From positions 45,975-109,974 of the forward strand of contig NZ_CAMCEC010000009.1 in the NCBI RefSeq assembly GCF_945873775.1: 64,000 bases of DNA, written 5' to 3'. Under the pieces are notes generated by a model that did no database searches, was not told the origin of the DNA, and was given only the letters and a program-made list of their open reading frames with translations. Of this stretch, positions 17,855 to 26,512 are shown in pieces; within the stretch, counting starts at the first letter, position 1, and each line of letters starts with the position of its first letter. The position numbers were made by a program, and so were the translations under genes. The DNA is from an uncultured Treponema sp. GTDB taxonomy: Bacteria > Spirochaetota > Spirochaetia > Treponematales > Treponemataceae.

Positions 17855-18070
17855 GCAGGGCAAACGCATTATAAATAATTTAAGTAAAGTTTGCGCGAAG
17901 GAACGGTTCCTGGGGCAAAAACACTCTGATTGTTGCGACCGCGTGAGCGGGCAATTCTATAGTTACTTTGCAACAATCAGCGTGTAGCGCATTATTGCGC
18001 GATTTTGAACCAGAAAACCGTGTCTGGGAGCCAGTTTTATGCTGAATACATTTATAATGCGTTTGCCATG
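17855..18070. mobile_element. Miniature inverted-repeat element or structured RNA of about 216 bp
   Basis: Perfect 18-bp inverted repeats (GGCAAACGCATTATAAAT at 17859-17876, its complement at 18050-18067) enclose 173 bp, and the 9-bp direct repeat ACTCAAAAA (17846-17854 and 18071-18079) flanks the unit like a target-site duplication. Inside are further stems: 17926-17936 with 17970-17980 (11 bp), CCGC-GTGA-GCGG at 17939-17950 with a GNRA tetraloop, and GCGC-ATTATT-GCGC at 17987-18000. There is no ORF. It could be a MITE, a structured noncoding RNA, or a mobile unit that encodes one. It does not match the conserved cores of tmRNA, SRP RNA or RNase P that I know. Confidence 0.6.
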
Positions 18071-18118
18071 ACTCAAAAATTTTTCTTCATTGAATTGCAT
18101 AGAAAAATCTGTTATAAT

Positions 18119-18157
18119 GCAGCCGCTCTTATTTTGGGGCGGCTGTAATTTTTTTTC
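18119..18157 (+). terminator. Terminator-like hairpin upstream of the ABC permease gene
   Basis: An arm of CAGCCGC pairs with GCGGCTG and is followed by TAATTTTTTTT. It lies only ~12 nt before ATG 18169. A TTGAAT-N17-TATAAT promoter (18090-18118) points into it, so it either ends transcription from upstream or attenuates the permease operon. Confidence 0.65.
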
Positions 18158-18168
18158 CGGGACTGAAA

Positions 18169-19590
18169 ATGCTTTTTTATTTGGCTTTTAAGAATATCGT
18201 ATCAAGAAAAAGCTCGTTTGTTATTGTTCTTTTTATTGCGTTTGCCGTTATGCTCATGGCTGTTATAAATTCAGTTTTTGACAGCACGGAAAATGGAATT
18301 GAAAAAGTTTTTTCCAAAAGTTTTACAGGCGACCTTGCAGTTTTTCCTAAAAGTGATATTCCTCTGAGCCTTTTTGGGGACGAAACTCCTGTAACTGGAA
18401 CTCTTACAAAAATAAATACGCTTGTTCCTTTCAATGAAATTTCAAACTGCCTGAATTCGATTCCTGAAATAGAAAAAAGTGTTCCGCAAGTAACGGGAAC
18501 TGTCGCTTTGGAATTTAATGGAAAAAGAACGCCTGTCTGGATTTTTGGAGTTCCTGCTGAAAAATATTTTGACTGTATGTCTTCTATAAAAATTCTTGAA
18601 GGCTTGCCTTTTGCAGATTCCGAAAGAGGCGTGATGCTTTCAAAAAAATATGCGCAGGAAATGAATGTTTCAATTGGAGACACAGTTCAGTTTCTTGTTG
18701 TTGACGGTCCAACTTTTAGAATCCGCGCAGCAAAGCTTTCCTGCATTTATGAATATCCTGTTGAAAATTCCACGCTGGACAGAATTGTTCTTGCCGACGC
18801 TTTTACTGTCCGTTCGCTTATGGATATGTCTGAATCTGTTGCGGACACTTCCTTTATTGGAGAAGAAAAAACAGATTTGCTTGAAAGCGATTTAGATATT
18901 GAGTCTCTTTTTGACGATGCAGAAGATGTGGATGCAGTTATTGTTGAAAATCCATTTGAAGAAATTCAGCCTGAATTGGAAGAGCCAAAAATTTTTGACA
19001 GTTCTTCCTGGAATTATATTGTCTGCTCTCTTGCTCAAGGTGAAAATCCAAAGAAATCAATAAGAAATTTGAATCGGATTTTTAAAAAGAATTCCTGGCC
19101 TGTGCGCGCTGTTGCTTGGAGAACTGCGGCTGGAAGCACTGCTTTGTATCTTTACTGGATGCGAGTTATTTTCAATGCGGGTGTAATTGTTATCCTTGTG
19201 GCGGGATTTATAATCATAAACAATACGCTTGTTGTAAATGTTCTTAACCGAACTCAGGAAATTGGAACTTTAAGGGCGCAGGGAGCTTCAAGAAATTTTG
19301 TTTCGCTTCAGTGCATGGCAGAAACTTTTATGCTTACAATAACGGCTGGAGTTTTAGGCTGTATTTTTGGCGCTATATGCATGTCTGCATTGTCTGCCAT
19401 GAACATTGAATTTAAAAATGTTTTTCTGATTCAGCTTTTTGGAACTGACCATCTTGAAGTTGCAACATCGTTTTCAATTATGTGCAAGTCAATGCTTCTT
19501 TCTGTCTTGCTTGGGCTTTTGGGCTGGATTTATCCTGTTAGAACCGCTTTAAAAGTCAATCCTGTTCAGGCTATGCAGGGGGCAGTCTGA
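18169..19590 (+). CDS. ABC transporter permease, FtsX/LolE type (first of two)
   Basis: 473 aa. One N-terminal membrane helix (about 16-36), a large periplasmic MacB-core-like domain with LKxLEGLPF and VMLSKKYAQEMNVSIGDTVQF, then three C-terminal helices with the FtsX signature NRTQEIGTLRAQGASRNFV and the closing VRTALKVNPVQAM. This is the topology of LolC/E and MacB permeases. An acidic insert near 230-275 (many D and E) is unusual. It overlaps the second permease gene by one base (TGATG), so they are cotranslated and probably dimerise. No ATPase gene lies in the cluster. With the LolA-like gene downstream, lipoprotein release from the inner membrane is the best guess. Confidence 0.82.
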   Translation: MLFYLAFKNIVSRKSSFVIVLFIAFAVMLMAVINSVFDSTENGIEKVFSKSFTGDLAVFPKSDIPLSLFGDETPVTGTLTKINTLVPFNEISNCLNSIPEIEKSVPQVTGTVALEFNGKRTPVWIFGVPAEKYFDCMSSIKILEGLPFADSERGVMLSKKYAQEMNVSIGDTVQFLVVDGPTFRIRAAKLSCIYEYPVENSTLDRIVLADAFTVRSLMDMSESVADTSFIGEEKTDLLESDLDIESLFDDAEDVDAVIVENPFEEIQPELEEPKIFDSSSWNYIVCSLAQGENPKKSIRNLNRIFKKNSWPVRAVAWRTAAGSTALYLYWMRVIFNAGVIVILVAGFIIINNTLVVNVLNRTQEIGTLRAQGASRNFVSLQCMAETFMLTITAGVLGCIFGAICMSALSAMNIEFKNVFLIQLFGTDHLEVATSFSIMCKSMLLSVLLGLLGWIYPVRTALKVNPVQAMQGAV

Positions 19591-20876
19591 TGAACTACGC
19601 TAAGCTTTCCGTCCGCTCGTTGCTTTTAAGGTGGCGGCAGTACATTTCTCTTTTTTTTGTTTGCGCTATTGGTGCCGGAGTTTCACTTTTTTCTTTTTTT
19701 CTTATAAATGGAATGTTGTATTCTCTTTCTACGAAGGCTGAAATTTATTACGGCGGAAACTATCAGTTCTTAGGCGGAAGAAATAATTTGGAATTTTACG
19801 ATTGCCGGGAATTTGTTGAAAAACTTTCTGGTGTTTTTCCGGCTGGAACTGTTATTTCCCCAAGGTTTGATTTTGATGCGGATTCCGCTTCTTTTTATTA
19901 TGAAGGAGTTGAAGTCTGTCAGCGTGTAATAAAAGGCGTTGACTTTGAAAAAGAAAAAATTCTGTTTTCAAAATTCAATTACGTGCAGGGAAGCGCAGAC
20001 AGAATTGCAGGAACAAACGGTGTTTTGATTTCAGAAAAAATCGCATCCATGCTGGAAGTTTCAACTGGAGATTCTATAACCTTTATGCTTAGAACCGGAC
20101 CTGGATACATAAATACGGTTCAGCTTGTTGTAAAAGGCATTTTCAAGGATTCAAGCGTATTTGGAACTTACACTTCTTATGTTGACATTGATTTTCTGCG
20201 GAAAGCTTATTGCTCGCCGGAATTTTATGCAAACAGAATCGGAATATTTTTCCCTGATTCAGTTCCTTCTGCAAAAGACACTTTGAAATATCAGGCTCTT
20301 CTTGAAAAAGAATTTAATATGTTCAGGCTGGTTAATGATAAGTATGATTTTTATGATCCGCTTTTGGCTGGGCAATTCAGCGAGCCGATTTATGCGTTTA
20401 TAGCTTTGGATGCAAACATGGAAGATTTGGGCGTTATAATCGATGCAATGAAAATAATAACTTCGCTTGTAATTGCGGCTCTTGTAATAATAATTGTTGT
20501 TGGAATCAGCAGCACTTATAAAGTTATTGTAATGAAGCGCATAAATGAAATTGGAATTTACAAGGCGATTGGAATGGAACGCGGCTCTGTGATTTTGCTT
20601 TTGTTGAGCGAAGCATTTGTGCTTTTAATTTCTGGCTGTGTGTGCGGCTGGGGATTTTGCTTGCTTTTGGAATTCATTATAAAGCAGTTCAATTTTTCTT
20701 TTATTCCGGCGTTTGATATGTTTTTGACAAACGGATATATTGTTCCCATGAACTCTTTTGGCGGCGCAATGCTGATTTTTGCAGTTATAATTTTTACTAC
20801 AATTACTGCGGTTTTATTTTCGCTTAGAGCCGCTATAAGAATTACGCCAGTTCAGGCATTGACTGTAACAGAATGA
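19590..20876 (+). CDS. ABC transporter permease, FtsX/LolE type (second of two)
   Basis: 428 aa. Same topology as its neighbour: helix at about 15-38, periplasmic core with GVLISEKIASMLEVSTGDSITFML, then three helices, with the FtsX signature VMKRINEIGIYKAIGMERGSV and the C-terminal RAAIRITPVQALTV. The two permeases are only distantly related to each other, as expected for a LolC/LolE-like heterodimer. Its start codon overlaps the stop of the first permease. The following gene is a LolA-like protein. Confidence 0.82.
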   Translation: MNYAKLSVRSLLLRWRQYISLFFVCAIGAGVSLFSFFLINGMLYSLSTKAEIYYGGNYQFLGGRNNLEFYDCREFVEKLSGVFPAGTVISPRFDFDADSASFYYEGVEVCQRVIKGVDFEKEKILFSKFNYVQGSADRIAGTNGVLISEKIASMLEVSTGDSITFMLRTGPGYINTVQLVVKGIFKDSSVFGTYTSYVDIDFLRKAYCSPEFYANRIGIFFPDSVPSAKDTLKYQALLEKEFNMFRLVNDKYDFYDPLLAGQFSEPIYAFIALDANMEDLGVIIDAMKIITSLVIAALVIIIVVGISSTYKVIVMKRINEIGIYKAIGMERGSVILLLLSEAFVLLISGCVCGWGFCLLLEFIIKQFNFSFIPAFDMFLTNGYIVPMNSFGGAMLIFAVIIFTTITAVLFSLRAAIRITPVQALTVTE

Positions 20877-20925
20877 ATTTATGCTTGTTAATAATTTAAA
20901 AGTTAAGATATATAATGGATGGACT

Positions 20926-21714
20926 ATGAAAAATTTTAAGAAAATTGTCAGCTTTGTTTTTTTTGTTTCCGCAGGAATTTCTGCTTTTGCGGCTTCCCAT
21001 GACGAGCTTTTAAAGCAGGCGCAGGAAAACACAGCTTTTTACGGAACGGACTTTAAAGGATTTTATTCAGTTGTTCAAGAAAAGCCGGGCGAAGGAAAAA
21101 ATGTTACAGAAGCCATTATGTACCGCAGAGACAGCGAGGCAAAATGGACAATTCTTGTTACAGGACCTGCAAAAGACAAGGGAAAAGGCTATCTTCAGTA
21201 TGACAGCAATATCTGGTTCTATGATCCTGCCGACCACAGATTCACATTTACAAGCGCGCGGGACAAATTTCAAAATACGAATGCGAACAATTCAGACTTT
21301 GCGCCGCAGTTTTATTACAGGGATTATTCAATAGAAAGTTCTTCGGAAGTAATGCTTGGAAAACTTGAATGTGTAATGTTTGTGCTAAAGGCAAAAGTTC
21401 AAAATGTGGATTATCCTGAATTGCATCTTTGGGTTACAAAAAATGACGGGCTTGTGCGTAAAAAGGAAGATTACAGCCTTTCCGGGCAGAAACTTAGAAC
21501 AACAGCAATTCCTTCATATCAGATAGTTCAAGCTTCAAGTCAAAATTATTATATTCCTGTAAAAATGCTTATTACGGATAATTTTCGCGGAAAGAAAATT
21601 GGTGAAAAAACTCAGTTTGAGCGTACTCAGATTACAATTACAAATATAACTTTTGACCGTGTGGAAAATTCAGTTTATACAAAGCCTTATCTCGAAATGA
21701 TGAGCGAAAAGTAA
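20926..21714 (+). CDS. Outer-membrane lipoprotein-sorting protein (LolA-like)
   Basis: 262 aa from ATG 20926, chosen because a signal peptide (MKNFKKIVSFVFFVSAG..AFA) begins there; the in-frame ATG at 20881 would bury it. The mature part resembles the LolA-like family: SVVQEKPGEGKNVTEAIMYRRD, an open beta-sheet with KGYLQYDSNIWFYDPADHRFTF, and a C-terminal ITNITFDRVENSVYTK that matches the usual 'sVFt' ending of such proteins. It would carry lipoproteins or lipids across the periplasm, served by the two upstream permeases. TTAATA-N17-TATAAT (20888-20916) sits 9 nt before the ATG, so a separate promoter is possible. It is followed after one base by the barrel-protein gene. Confidence 0.78.
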   Translation: MKNFKKIVSFVFFVSAGISAFAASHDELLKQAQENTAFYGTDFKGFYSVVQEKPGEGKNVTEAIMYRRDSEAKWTILVTGPAKDKGKGYLQYDSNIWFYDPADHRFTFTSARDKFQNTNANNSDFAPQFYYRDYSIESSSEVMLGKLECVMFVLKAKVQNVDYPELHLWVTKNDGLVRKKEDYSLSGQKLRTTAIPSYQIVQASSQNYYIPVKMLITDNFRGKKIGEKTQFERTQITITNITFDRVENSVYTKPYLEMMSEK

Positions 21715-21715
21715 A

Positions 21716-23011
21716 ATGAAGCGGATTTTTTTTATAGCGGCGTTTTTCTTTTGCATTTCGCTTGTTTTTTCTCAGGTGGAAGACGATATTTCGTTTGATG
21801 AAGACTTGCTTTTCTCAGAATCAGAAGACATTGTTGTTGAGCAGTCCGATGCGTCAGAATATGTTTCCTCCAAGCAGTCAGTGAAGATTGGAACTTCCGA
21901 GTATTTTATTCCGCTGAAATTTACAGGCCATTTTGAATCTGACTTTGGATATTACGGAACAAAGCACAATCAGAATTCTGAAAATGATGAATTTAAAAAT
22001 TCTCTTTATTTTGACTTGTCGAATTATATTTATTTTATGGCGCGCCTTGACAAAACGCTTTCCGTGCGCGGAACAACAAGCGTAAAGTTTCCGCCTAAAA
22101 AAGATTCAATAAAACTTGACGAGCTTTATTTTGACTATCTGATTTGGGACAGAATTTACATTACGGCAGGAAAAAAGGCGACTACCTGGGGATACACAAG
22201 GCTTTTCAGCGGTGAAAATGCATACAGCCTTTATACAGATACCGACTACGACAAACTCACTGAAGAAGAAAAAGAGCAAATCCGCCAGACAATCGAAAAA
22301 CAAGGTTATCTTTATACGAATATTTTAAGTGACAGTTCCGATACAGTTTCTGGACTTTTGCGCATTCCTTTTTGGACAGGAACTTTGTCTGGAATAGTTT
22401 TGTACAATGGAACTTCAACAGAGCCTGAATTTGAGGATATTTCTGTGGCAGGTTCTCTTGAAATGACGTTTTTTCATACAACTTTTAATATTTTTGGAAG
22501 AAAAAATCCAAAGCCAGAAACCGGTTCAACTCCAGTAACTGTCGGCGCGGAAGCAAAACGGACTGTTTTAGGAACAGATATTTATGTTCAGGGAATTGGA
22601 AAACTTGCGGACGACCACCATGATATTTCAAAGTATGTTTTTACAGGCGGATTTTATCATTTGTGGGACGGTCATGATCCGAATTTCGGCTTGAATTTTG
22701 AATTTCAGGATTCTTACAACAAAGAACTTGAAAAAAATAGCTGTCGTATTTATCTTGATATGGGCTTGAAGCGTCTTGGAAAAAACAAAGATATGAAACT
22801 TGGCTTGCAGTGGCAGCATATTATAAAAAGCGAAACCGAAGACGACAAAAGCGGTCTTGTAAAATTTGGCTTTATAAAATCCGGGCTTTTTCCGAATGCG
22901 GAATGGAACACAGGAATTGAAGTGCGCTATCATCAAGTTGATGCGAATTATGAAAATAAAATTTATATGGTTCGGCTTGGAAGTTCAATTCAGGTAAAAA
23001 TGGACTATTAA
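21716..23011 (+). CDS. Outer-membrane beta-barrel protein of the Lol-like cluster
   Basis: 431 aa. Signal peptide ending VFSQ, an acidic segment (VEDDISFDEDLLFSESED), then alternating amphipathic strands with many aromatic residues (FYFDLSNYIYFMARLDKTLSVRGTT, YLDMGLKRLGKNKDMKLGLQW) to the C-terminus VKMDY. This is the look of a 12-16 strand outer-membrane barrel; I cannot assign a family. The start lies one base after the LolA-like gene stop, so the four genes from 18169 form one unit, and this product may be the outer-membrane client or partner of the transport system. Confidence 0.7.
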   Translation: MKRIFFIAAFFFCISLVFSQVEDDISFDEDLLFSESEDIVVEQSDASEYVSSKQSVKIGTSEYFIPLKFTGHFESDFGYYGTKHNQNSENDEFKNSLYFDLSNYIYFMARLDKTLSVRGTTSVKFPPKKDSIKLDELYFDYLIWDRIYITAGKKATTWGYTRLFSGENAYSLYTDTDYDKLTEEEKEQIRQTIEKQGYLYTNILSDSSDTVSGLLRIPFWTGTLSGIVLYNGTSTEPEFEDISVAGSLEMTFFHTTFNIFGRKNPKPETGSTPVTVGAEAKRTVLGTDIYVQGIGKLADDHHDISKYVFTGGFYHLWDGHDPNFGLNFEFQDSYNKELEKNSCRIYLDMGLKRLGKNKDMKLGLQWQHIIKSETEDDKSGLVKFGFIKSGLFPNAEWNTGIEVRYHQVDANYENKIYMVRLGSSIQVKMDY

Positions 23012-23067
23012 GCAGCTGTTTATGTTGATTTTCTGCGGAAATATATATAATATTATTTCTATAGAGT

Positions 23068-23103
23068 ATTTCTAAAAATTGCTTTTGCTGGCTTTTTAGA
23101 AAT
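23068..23103 (+). promoter_or_regulatory. Hairpin in the leader of the 23131 gene
   Basis: A perfect 11-bp stem (ATTTCTAAAAA/TTTTTAGAAAT) with a 14-nt loop. A candidate promoter TTGATT-N17-TAATAT precedes it at about 23024-23052. There is no T-tract, so it is not a terminator. Confidence 0.5.
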
Positions 23104-23130
23104 TTCTTACAATAAAAAAGCGAGGTGTTT

Positions 23131-23469
23131 ATGGCTGTTCAGCCTATAGATCTTTCTACCATTTATTCTCAGATGGATAAGATTGGGCAGTTCAATGCTT
23201 CGCAAGTCCAGACTGCAAGCATGGCAAACAGGCAGCATCTGGAAAAAACAGCCCAGCAGCAGACTCAAAAAGCCCAGACTGTTACAGAAACTTCCCAAAG
23301 CGAGGATTCTTCAAAAATCAAGGCGGATGTGAGCCAGGGCGGGGGAGCTGGACAAGGACTTTTGCAGGGAGAAGGAAAATCCGCAAAGCAAGAGCCGGAA
23401 CTAAAAAAGCCTACTGTCTACGAAATAAAAGATCCGAATCTTGGACAGCATATTGATGTTACAAGCTGA
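23131..23469 (+). CDS. Small Gln/Ser-rich cytoplasmic protein, unknown
   Basis: 112 aa from ATG 23131 (GAGGTG upstream). It has no signal peptide, cysteine or membrane segment. It is rich in Gln, Ser, Ala and Lys (QQQTQKAQTVTETSQSED, a GGGAGQGLLQGEGK turn) and ends PNLGQHIDVTS, so much of it is probably disordered. I do not recognise a family. It lies 6 nt upstream of a membrane-anchored coiled-coil gene and is presumably cotranscribed with it. Confidence 0.65.
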   Translation: MAVQPIDLSTIYSQMDKIGQFNASQVQTASMANRQHLEKTAQQQTQKAQTVTETSQSEDSSKIKADVSQGGGAGQGLLQGEGKSAKQEPELKKPTVYEIKDPNLGQHIDVTS

Positions 23470-23475
23470 AAAAAA

Positions 23476-24054
23476 ATGCCGTTTGCGTTGACCATTGCTG
23501 TTTTTATAATATTTTTCAATATACTCATGTGGGTTTTCTTTTTTAAGAAGTTCAATGCTTTTTTTTCCACAGATAAAATTATTGAAGAAACAAATGAAAA
23601 AGCAAAAGAAATTATCAAGAGCATAAATTTCAATGCTGGAAGAAACATTGATTTAATAGAAGACAAAATCAAGCAGTTAAAAGCTATTTCCGCAGAAGCT
23701 GAACGCAAAATCGGAATGCTAAAAAAAGAGCTTTCTCTTGCTGAAAAATCAAAGTCATTTCAGAAAAAACTGGACTCTGCTTCTAAAAATTCCTTTATGC
23801 AAGGCGACTTGTTTTTTACAGAAAAAGCGAAAAATGAGCTTGGAATAAAAAATCTGCCTAAGCCGGAAGTTGAAGTCAGAAAAATTCCTGTAGTTGAGCC
23901 AGAACTCTTTATGGCGGAAAATCCTATTGTTCCCAAAAAAGACTTTAAAACACAAGTTTTGGAACTCCGCGCCCTTGGAATTCCCGCTGAAGAAATTGCG
24001 AGAAAAACAGGCAGAAGCATTCAAGAAGTAAAACTTGTAATTGAATTTTCTTAG
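23476..24054 (+). CDS. Membrane-anchored coiled-coil protein with a C-terminal HTH-like segment
   Basis: 192 aa. One N-terminal membrane helix (about 3-24, ALTIAVFIIFFNILMWVFFF), then a charged coiled coil (30-100, many K and E), a variable linker and a C-terminal segment VLELRALGIPAEEIARKTGRSIQEVKLVIEF that looks like a helix-turn-helix of the kind seen in DUF6115-like proteins. Function unknown. A membrane-tethered DNA- or protein-binding role is possible, but this rests on the motif alone. Confidence 0.65.
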   Translation: MPFALTIAVFIIFFNILMWVFFFKKFNAFFSTDKIIEETNEKAKEIIKSINFNAGRNIDLIEDKIKQLKAISAEAERKIGMLKKELSLAEKSKSFQKKLDSASKNSFMQGDLFFTEKAKNELGIKNLPKPEVEVRKIPVVEPELFMAENPIVPKKDFKTQVLELRALGIPAEEIARKTGRSIQEVKLVIEFS

Positions 24055-24114
24055 TTTTTTATACTTTTTATGGACTTGTTTTAATAAATATTTTCCCAAA
24101 ACAGCTTTTTTTTC

Positions 24115-24143
24115 TTGAACTTTGAAAAAAATCAGAGTATATT
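24115..24143 (+). promoter_or_regulatory. Promoter of galM, leaderless layout
   Basis: TTGAAC-N17-TATATT, 7 nt before ATG 24151. No Shine-Dalgarno sequence. Confidence 0.65.
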
Positions 24144-24150
24144 TTTATTT

Positions 24151-25191
24151 ATGAGTAATTTGAAATTTAAAAAGGTCAAATTTGGAACTTTGTATGATGG
24201 AAGAAAAGTTCATTTGTACACGGTTTCAAATGGCTCTATGAGCTTTTCTGCAATAGATTATGGATGCACAATTACAAGCATCCTTTTACCTGCAAAAGAC
24301 GGAAAAAAAGTTGATGTCCTTTTGGGCTGCTCAACTTTGGAAGGCTATGCTTCTAGCGGAAGTTGTTTTGGAACCGTAGTTGGGCGCTTTGCAAATAGAA
24401 TTGGAGGCGCATCTTTTTCCCTTAATGGAAAAACTTACCAGCTTGATAAAAACGATGGCGAAAACTGTCTTCATGGCGGATTCGACCGCTACGAAAAAAA
24501 ACTGTGGTCTGCAAAAAAAATCCGCACTGACAAAGGTCTTGGAATTGAATTTTCAAGAACAAGTCCTGCTGGCGAGCAAAATATGCCAGGCAATCTGAAG
24601 ATAAAAGTCACCTACACATTGAATGAAGACAACGAGCTTACTTTGGATTATTCGGCCAAGACTGATGCTCTGACTCCAGTAAATCTTACAAATCATGCTT
24701 ATTTCAATTTAAAAGGCTATGATGGCGGTTCTATTGAAGATCTGGAACTCAAGATGGATTGCTCTAAATTTGTTGAAGTTGACGAGCATCTTATTCCATC
24801 TGGAAACCTTTGCTCTGTTGATGAAAAAAAAGCATTTGATTTTAGAGTTCCAAAGCTCATCGGAAAAGACATGAAAGAAACTGGCTCTGGATACGATCAC
24901 GCTTATTGCATAGATTCATATAATGGAAGCTTAGTTGAATTTGCAGTATTAAAGGATCCTGCTAGCGGACGCACAATGACAGTTTCAACGACATTGCCTG
25001 CATGCCAGATTTATACAGCAAATTTCATTGATGGATTTGGAAAAAATGGCTATCCTCTAAAAGCCCATGATGCTGTCTGCATGGAAACAGAGTCATATCC
25101 TGATTCTCCAAACCATGAAAATTTCCCAAGCTGCATAGTAACTCCAGAAAAACCGTACCACGAAACTACGGTTTATAAATTTGGTTTTTAG
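24151..25191 (+). CDS. galM: Aldose 1-epimerase (galactose mutarotase)
   Basis: 346 aa. Interconverts alpha and beta anomers of galactose or glucose before the Leloir pathway. The family marks are FGTVVGRFANRIGGASFSLNG near residue 70, LTNHAYFNL with the catalytic His, and VCMETESYPDSPNH with the catalytic Glu region. ATG 24151 is chosen over the TTG at 24115, which would lie inside the -35 box. The product fits downstream use of galactose from the two GH53 enzymes of this window, though it is not adjacent to either. It may also read into the V-ATPase operon 35 nt downstream, as no terminator is visible. Confidence 0.93.
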   Translation: MSNLKFKKVKFGTLYDGRKVHLYTVSNGSMSFSAIDYGCTITSILLPAKDGKKVDVLLGCSTLEGYASSGSCFGTVVGRFANRIGGASFSLNGKTYQLDKNDGENCLHGGFDRYEKKLWSAKKIRTDKGLGIEFSRTSPAGEQNMPGNLKIKVTYTLNEDNELTLDYSAKTDALTPVNLTNHAYFNLKGYDGGSIEDLELKMDCSKFVEVDEHLIPSGNLCSVDEKKAFDFRVPKLIGKDMKETGSGYDHAYCIDSYNGSLVEFAVLKDPASGRTMTVSTTLPACQIYTANFIDGFGKNGYPLKAHDAVCMETESYPDSPNHENFPSCIVTPEKPYHETTVYKFGF

Positions 25192-25226
25192 TTTTCAGCA
25201 ATTAAGAAAAATATAAAGAGGTTGTG

Positions 25227-25964
25227 ATGGACATTCAATTACAGGAATTAATCGAAAAAATCAAAAAAGACGGTGTTTCCAGTGCTGAAACTGCCGCCCG
25301 CAAGATTATTGCCGATGCGGAAAAAAAAGCCGCTTCAATTGTAAGCGATGCTGAAGTTAAGGCTGACAGCATAATAAAAACTGCAAAAGCTGAAACTGAG
25401 CGCATGGAAAAAGCCAGCGAAGATGCTATTGCACAGGCTGGACGAAATCTTATAATTTCATTCCGCGATGGAATAAATAAAGAGCTTTTTGCTATTGTAA
25501 ATTCCGAAACAGAAAAAGCAATGGACAAGGATTTGCTCAAGAAATTGATTCCTGAAACTGTAAAAGCTTGGTCTGCCAATCCAGATGCTGATGATGTTTC
25601 AGTTCTTTTGCCTGCAAAGGATTTAAAAGCTCTTGAAACAAGCTTGAAAACCGCATTAAAAGCAAAAATTTCAAAAGGGCTTGTGATAAAAAGCGATGCT
25701 TCCCTTTCTGCAGGTTTTAGAATTGGCTCAAAAAATGGCTCTGCATTTTATGATTTCAGCGCGGAAGAAGTTGCGGCTTTGTTCAGCGCATATTTGAATC
25801 CAAAAACAACAGAAATTATGAAAAAGGCGGCTGCAGGAATTGCAGAGGAAGAGCCAAAGCCTGCTGTTGTAGAAGAAAAGAAATCGGCGGCTTCAAAAGC
25901 TAAGAAAACTGCTGCAAAGCCAGCGGCAAAATCACGTGCAAAAACTACAAAGGAAACAAAATAG
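25227..25964 (+). CDS. atpE: V-type ATPase subunit E
   Basis: 245 aa. Peripheral-stalk subunit: a long N-terminal amphipathic helix (LQELIEKIKKDGVSSAETAARKIIADAEKKA) and a globular C-terminal part. The last ~35 residues are a Lys/Ala-rich tail (SKAKKTAAKPAAKSRAKTT) not typical of the family and probably disordered. ATG 25227 follows AGAGG. Its stop overlaps the GTG of the next gene by one base. Confidence 0.88.
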   Translation: MDIQLQELIEKIKKDGVSSAETAARKIIADAEKKAASIVSDAEVKADSIIKTAKAETERMEKASEDAIAQAGRNLIISFRDGINKELFAIVNSETEKAMDKDLLKKLIPETVKAWSANPDADDVSVLLPAKDLKALETSLKTALKAKISKGLVIKSDASLSAGFRIGSKNGSAFYDFSAEEVAALFSAYLNPKTTEIMKKAAAGIAEEEPKPAVVEEKKSAASKAKKTAAKPAAKSRAKTTKETK

Positions 25965-26512
25965 TGGAACATCTCTATTATTTGGTTGCCCAGCTTCCGG
26001 CAATTTCTGTAAATGATGACAGTTCTCAAAAACTTCCGCTTACAGTTGGATATTTCAAGGATTTGTGCAGCCGTTTTATGTCTGAAAAATCTGCGAAGCT
26101 TGCTGAAAAACTTACGCTGGAACCTCCTGTTGAGCCTGTTTCGACTGGTTCAGTTTTCCTTGATGAATGGTATGAAAAAGAGAGATGCCTTCGCCTTGCA
26201 TTGGCTCAAATCAGAGCCTTAAAAATGAAGAAAGATGTAAAGGATCTTCCTTCTGCAATTGATGGCGAATCTATTCAGGCTGCGCGGACTGCTACTGGAA
26301 TGGACAGCCCTTTGGCGGCGGAACAGTATCTTAATCAGTACCGTCTTGGAATTTTGGATCGGATTGCGCCCATGGACAATTTTTCAGCTGATGCGGTTTA
26401 TAGCTATGGACTGAAGCTGATGCTTGCCGAGCGGATGAAGAAGTTTAACAAGGATGAAGGCTTGGCTTCTTACCACAAAATTTATGATGAAATTCTTGGA
26501 GAAAAGAAATGA
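25964..26512 (+). CDS. DUF2764 protein of the V-ATPase operon
   Basis: 182 aa, GTG start overlapping the previous stop. It matches the DUF2764 family that accompanies V-ATPase genes in Treponema, Borrelia and Chlamydia (start HLYYLVAQLPAISVND, central FLDEWYEKERCLRLALAQIRALKMKKD). No recognisable subunit C or F gene is present in the operon, so this protein may replace subunit C at the rotor-stalk interface; that is inference. It is all-helical by composition. Its stop overlaps the start of atpA by 4 nt. Confidence 0.8.
   Translation: MEHLYYLVAQLPAISVNDDSSQKLPLTVGYFKDLCSRFMSEKSAKLAEKLTLEPPVEPVSTGSVFLDEWYEKERCLRLALAQIRALKMKKDVKDLPSAIDGESIQAARTATGMDSPLAAEQYLNQYRLGILDRIAPMDNFSADAVYSYGLKLMLAERMKKFNKDEGLASYHKIYDEILGEKK

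Noticed and set aside
17859..18067. 6S RNA, tmRNA, SRP RNA or RNase P RNA
   Set aside because: None of the conserved cores I know for these RNAs is present, and the multi-stem plan with flanking direct repeats fits a mobile or novel element better.
18090..18118. TTGAAT-N17-TATAAT as the sure promoter of the ABC permease genes
   Set aside because: It fires directly into a terminator-like hairpin, so it is mentioned with that hairpin but not called as a separate feature.
23341..23350. Short G run as another phase-variation site
   Set aside because: Only five G in a row, interrupted by C, too short to slip at high rate.
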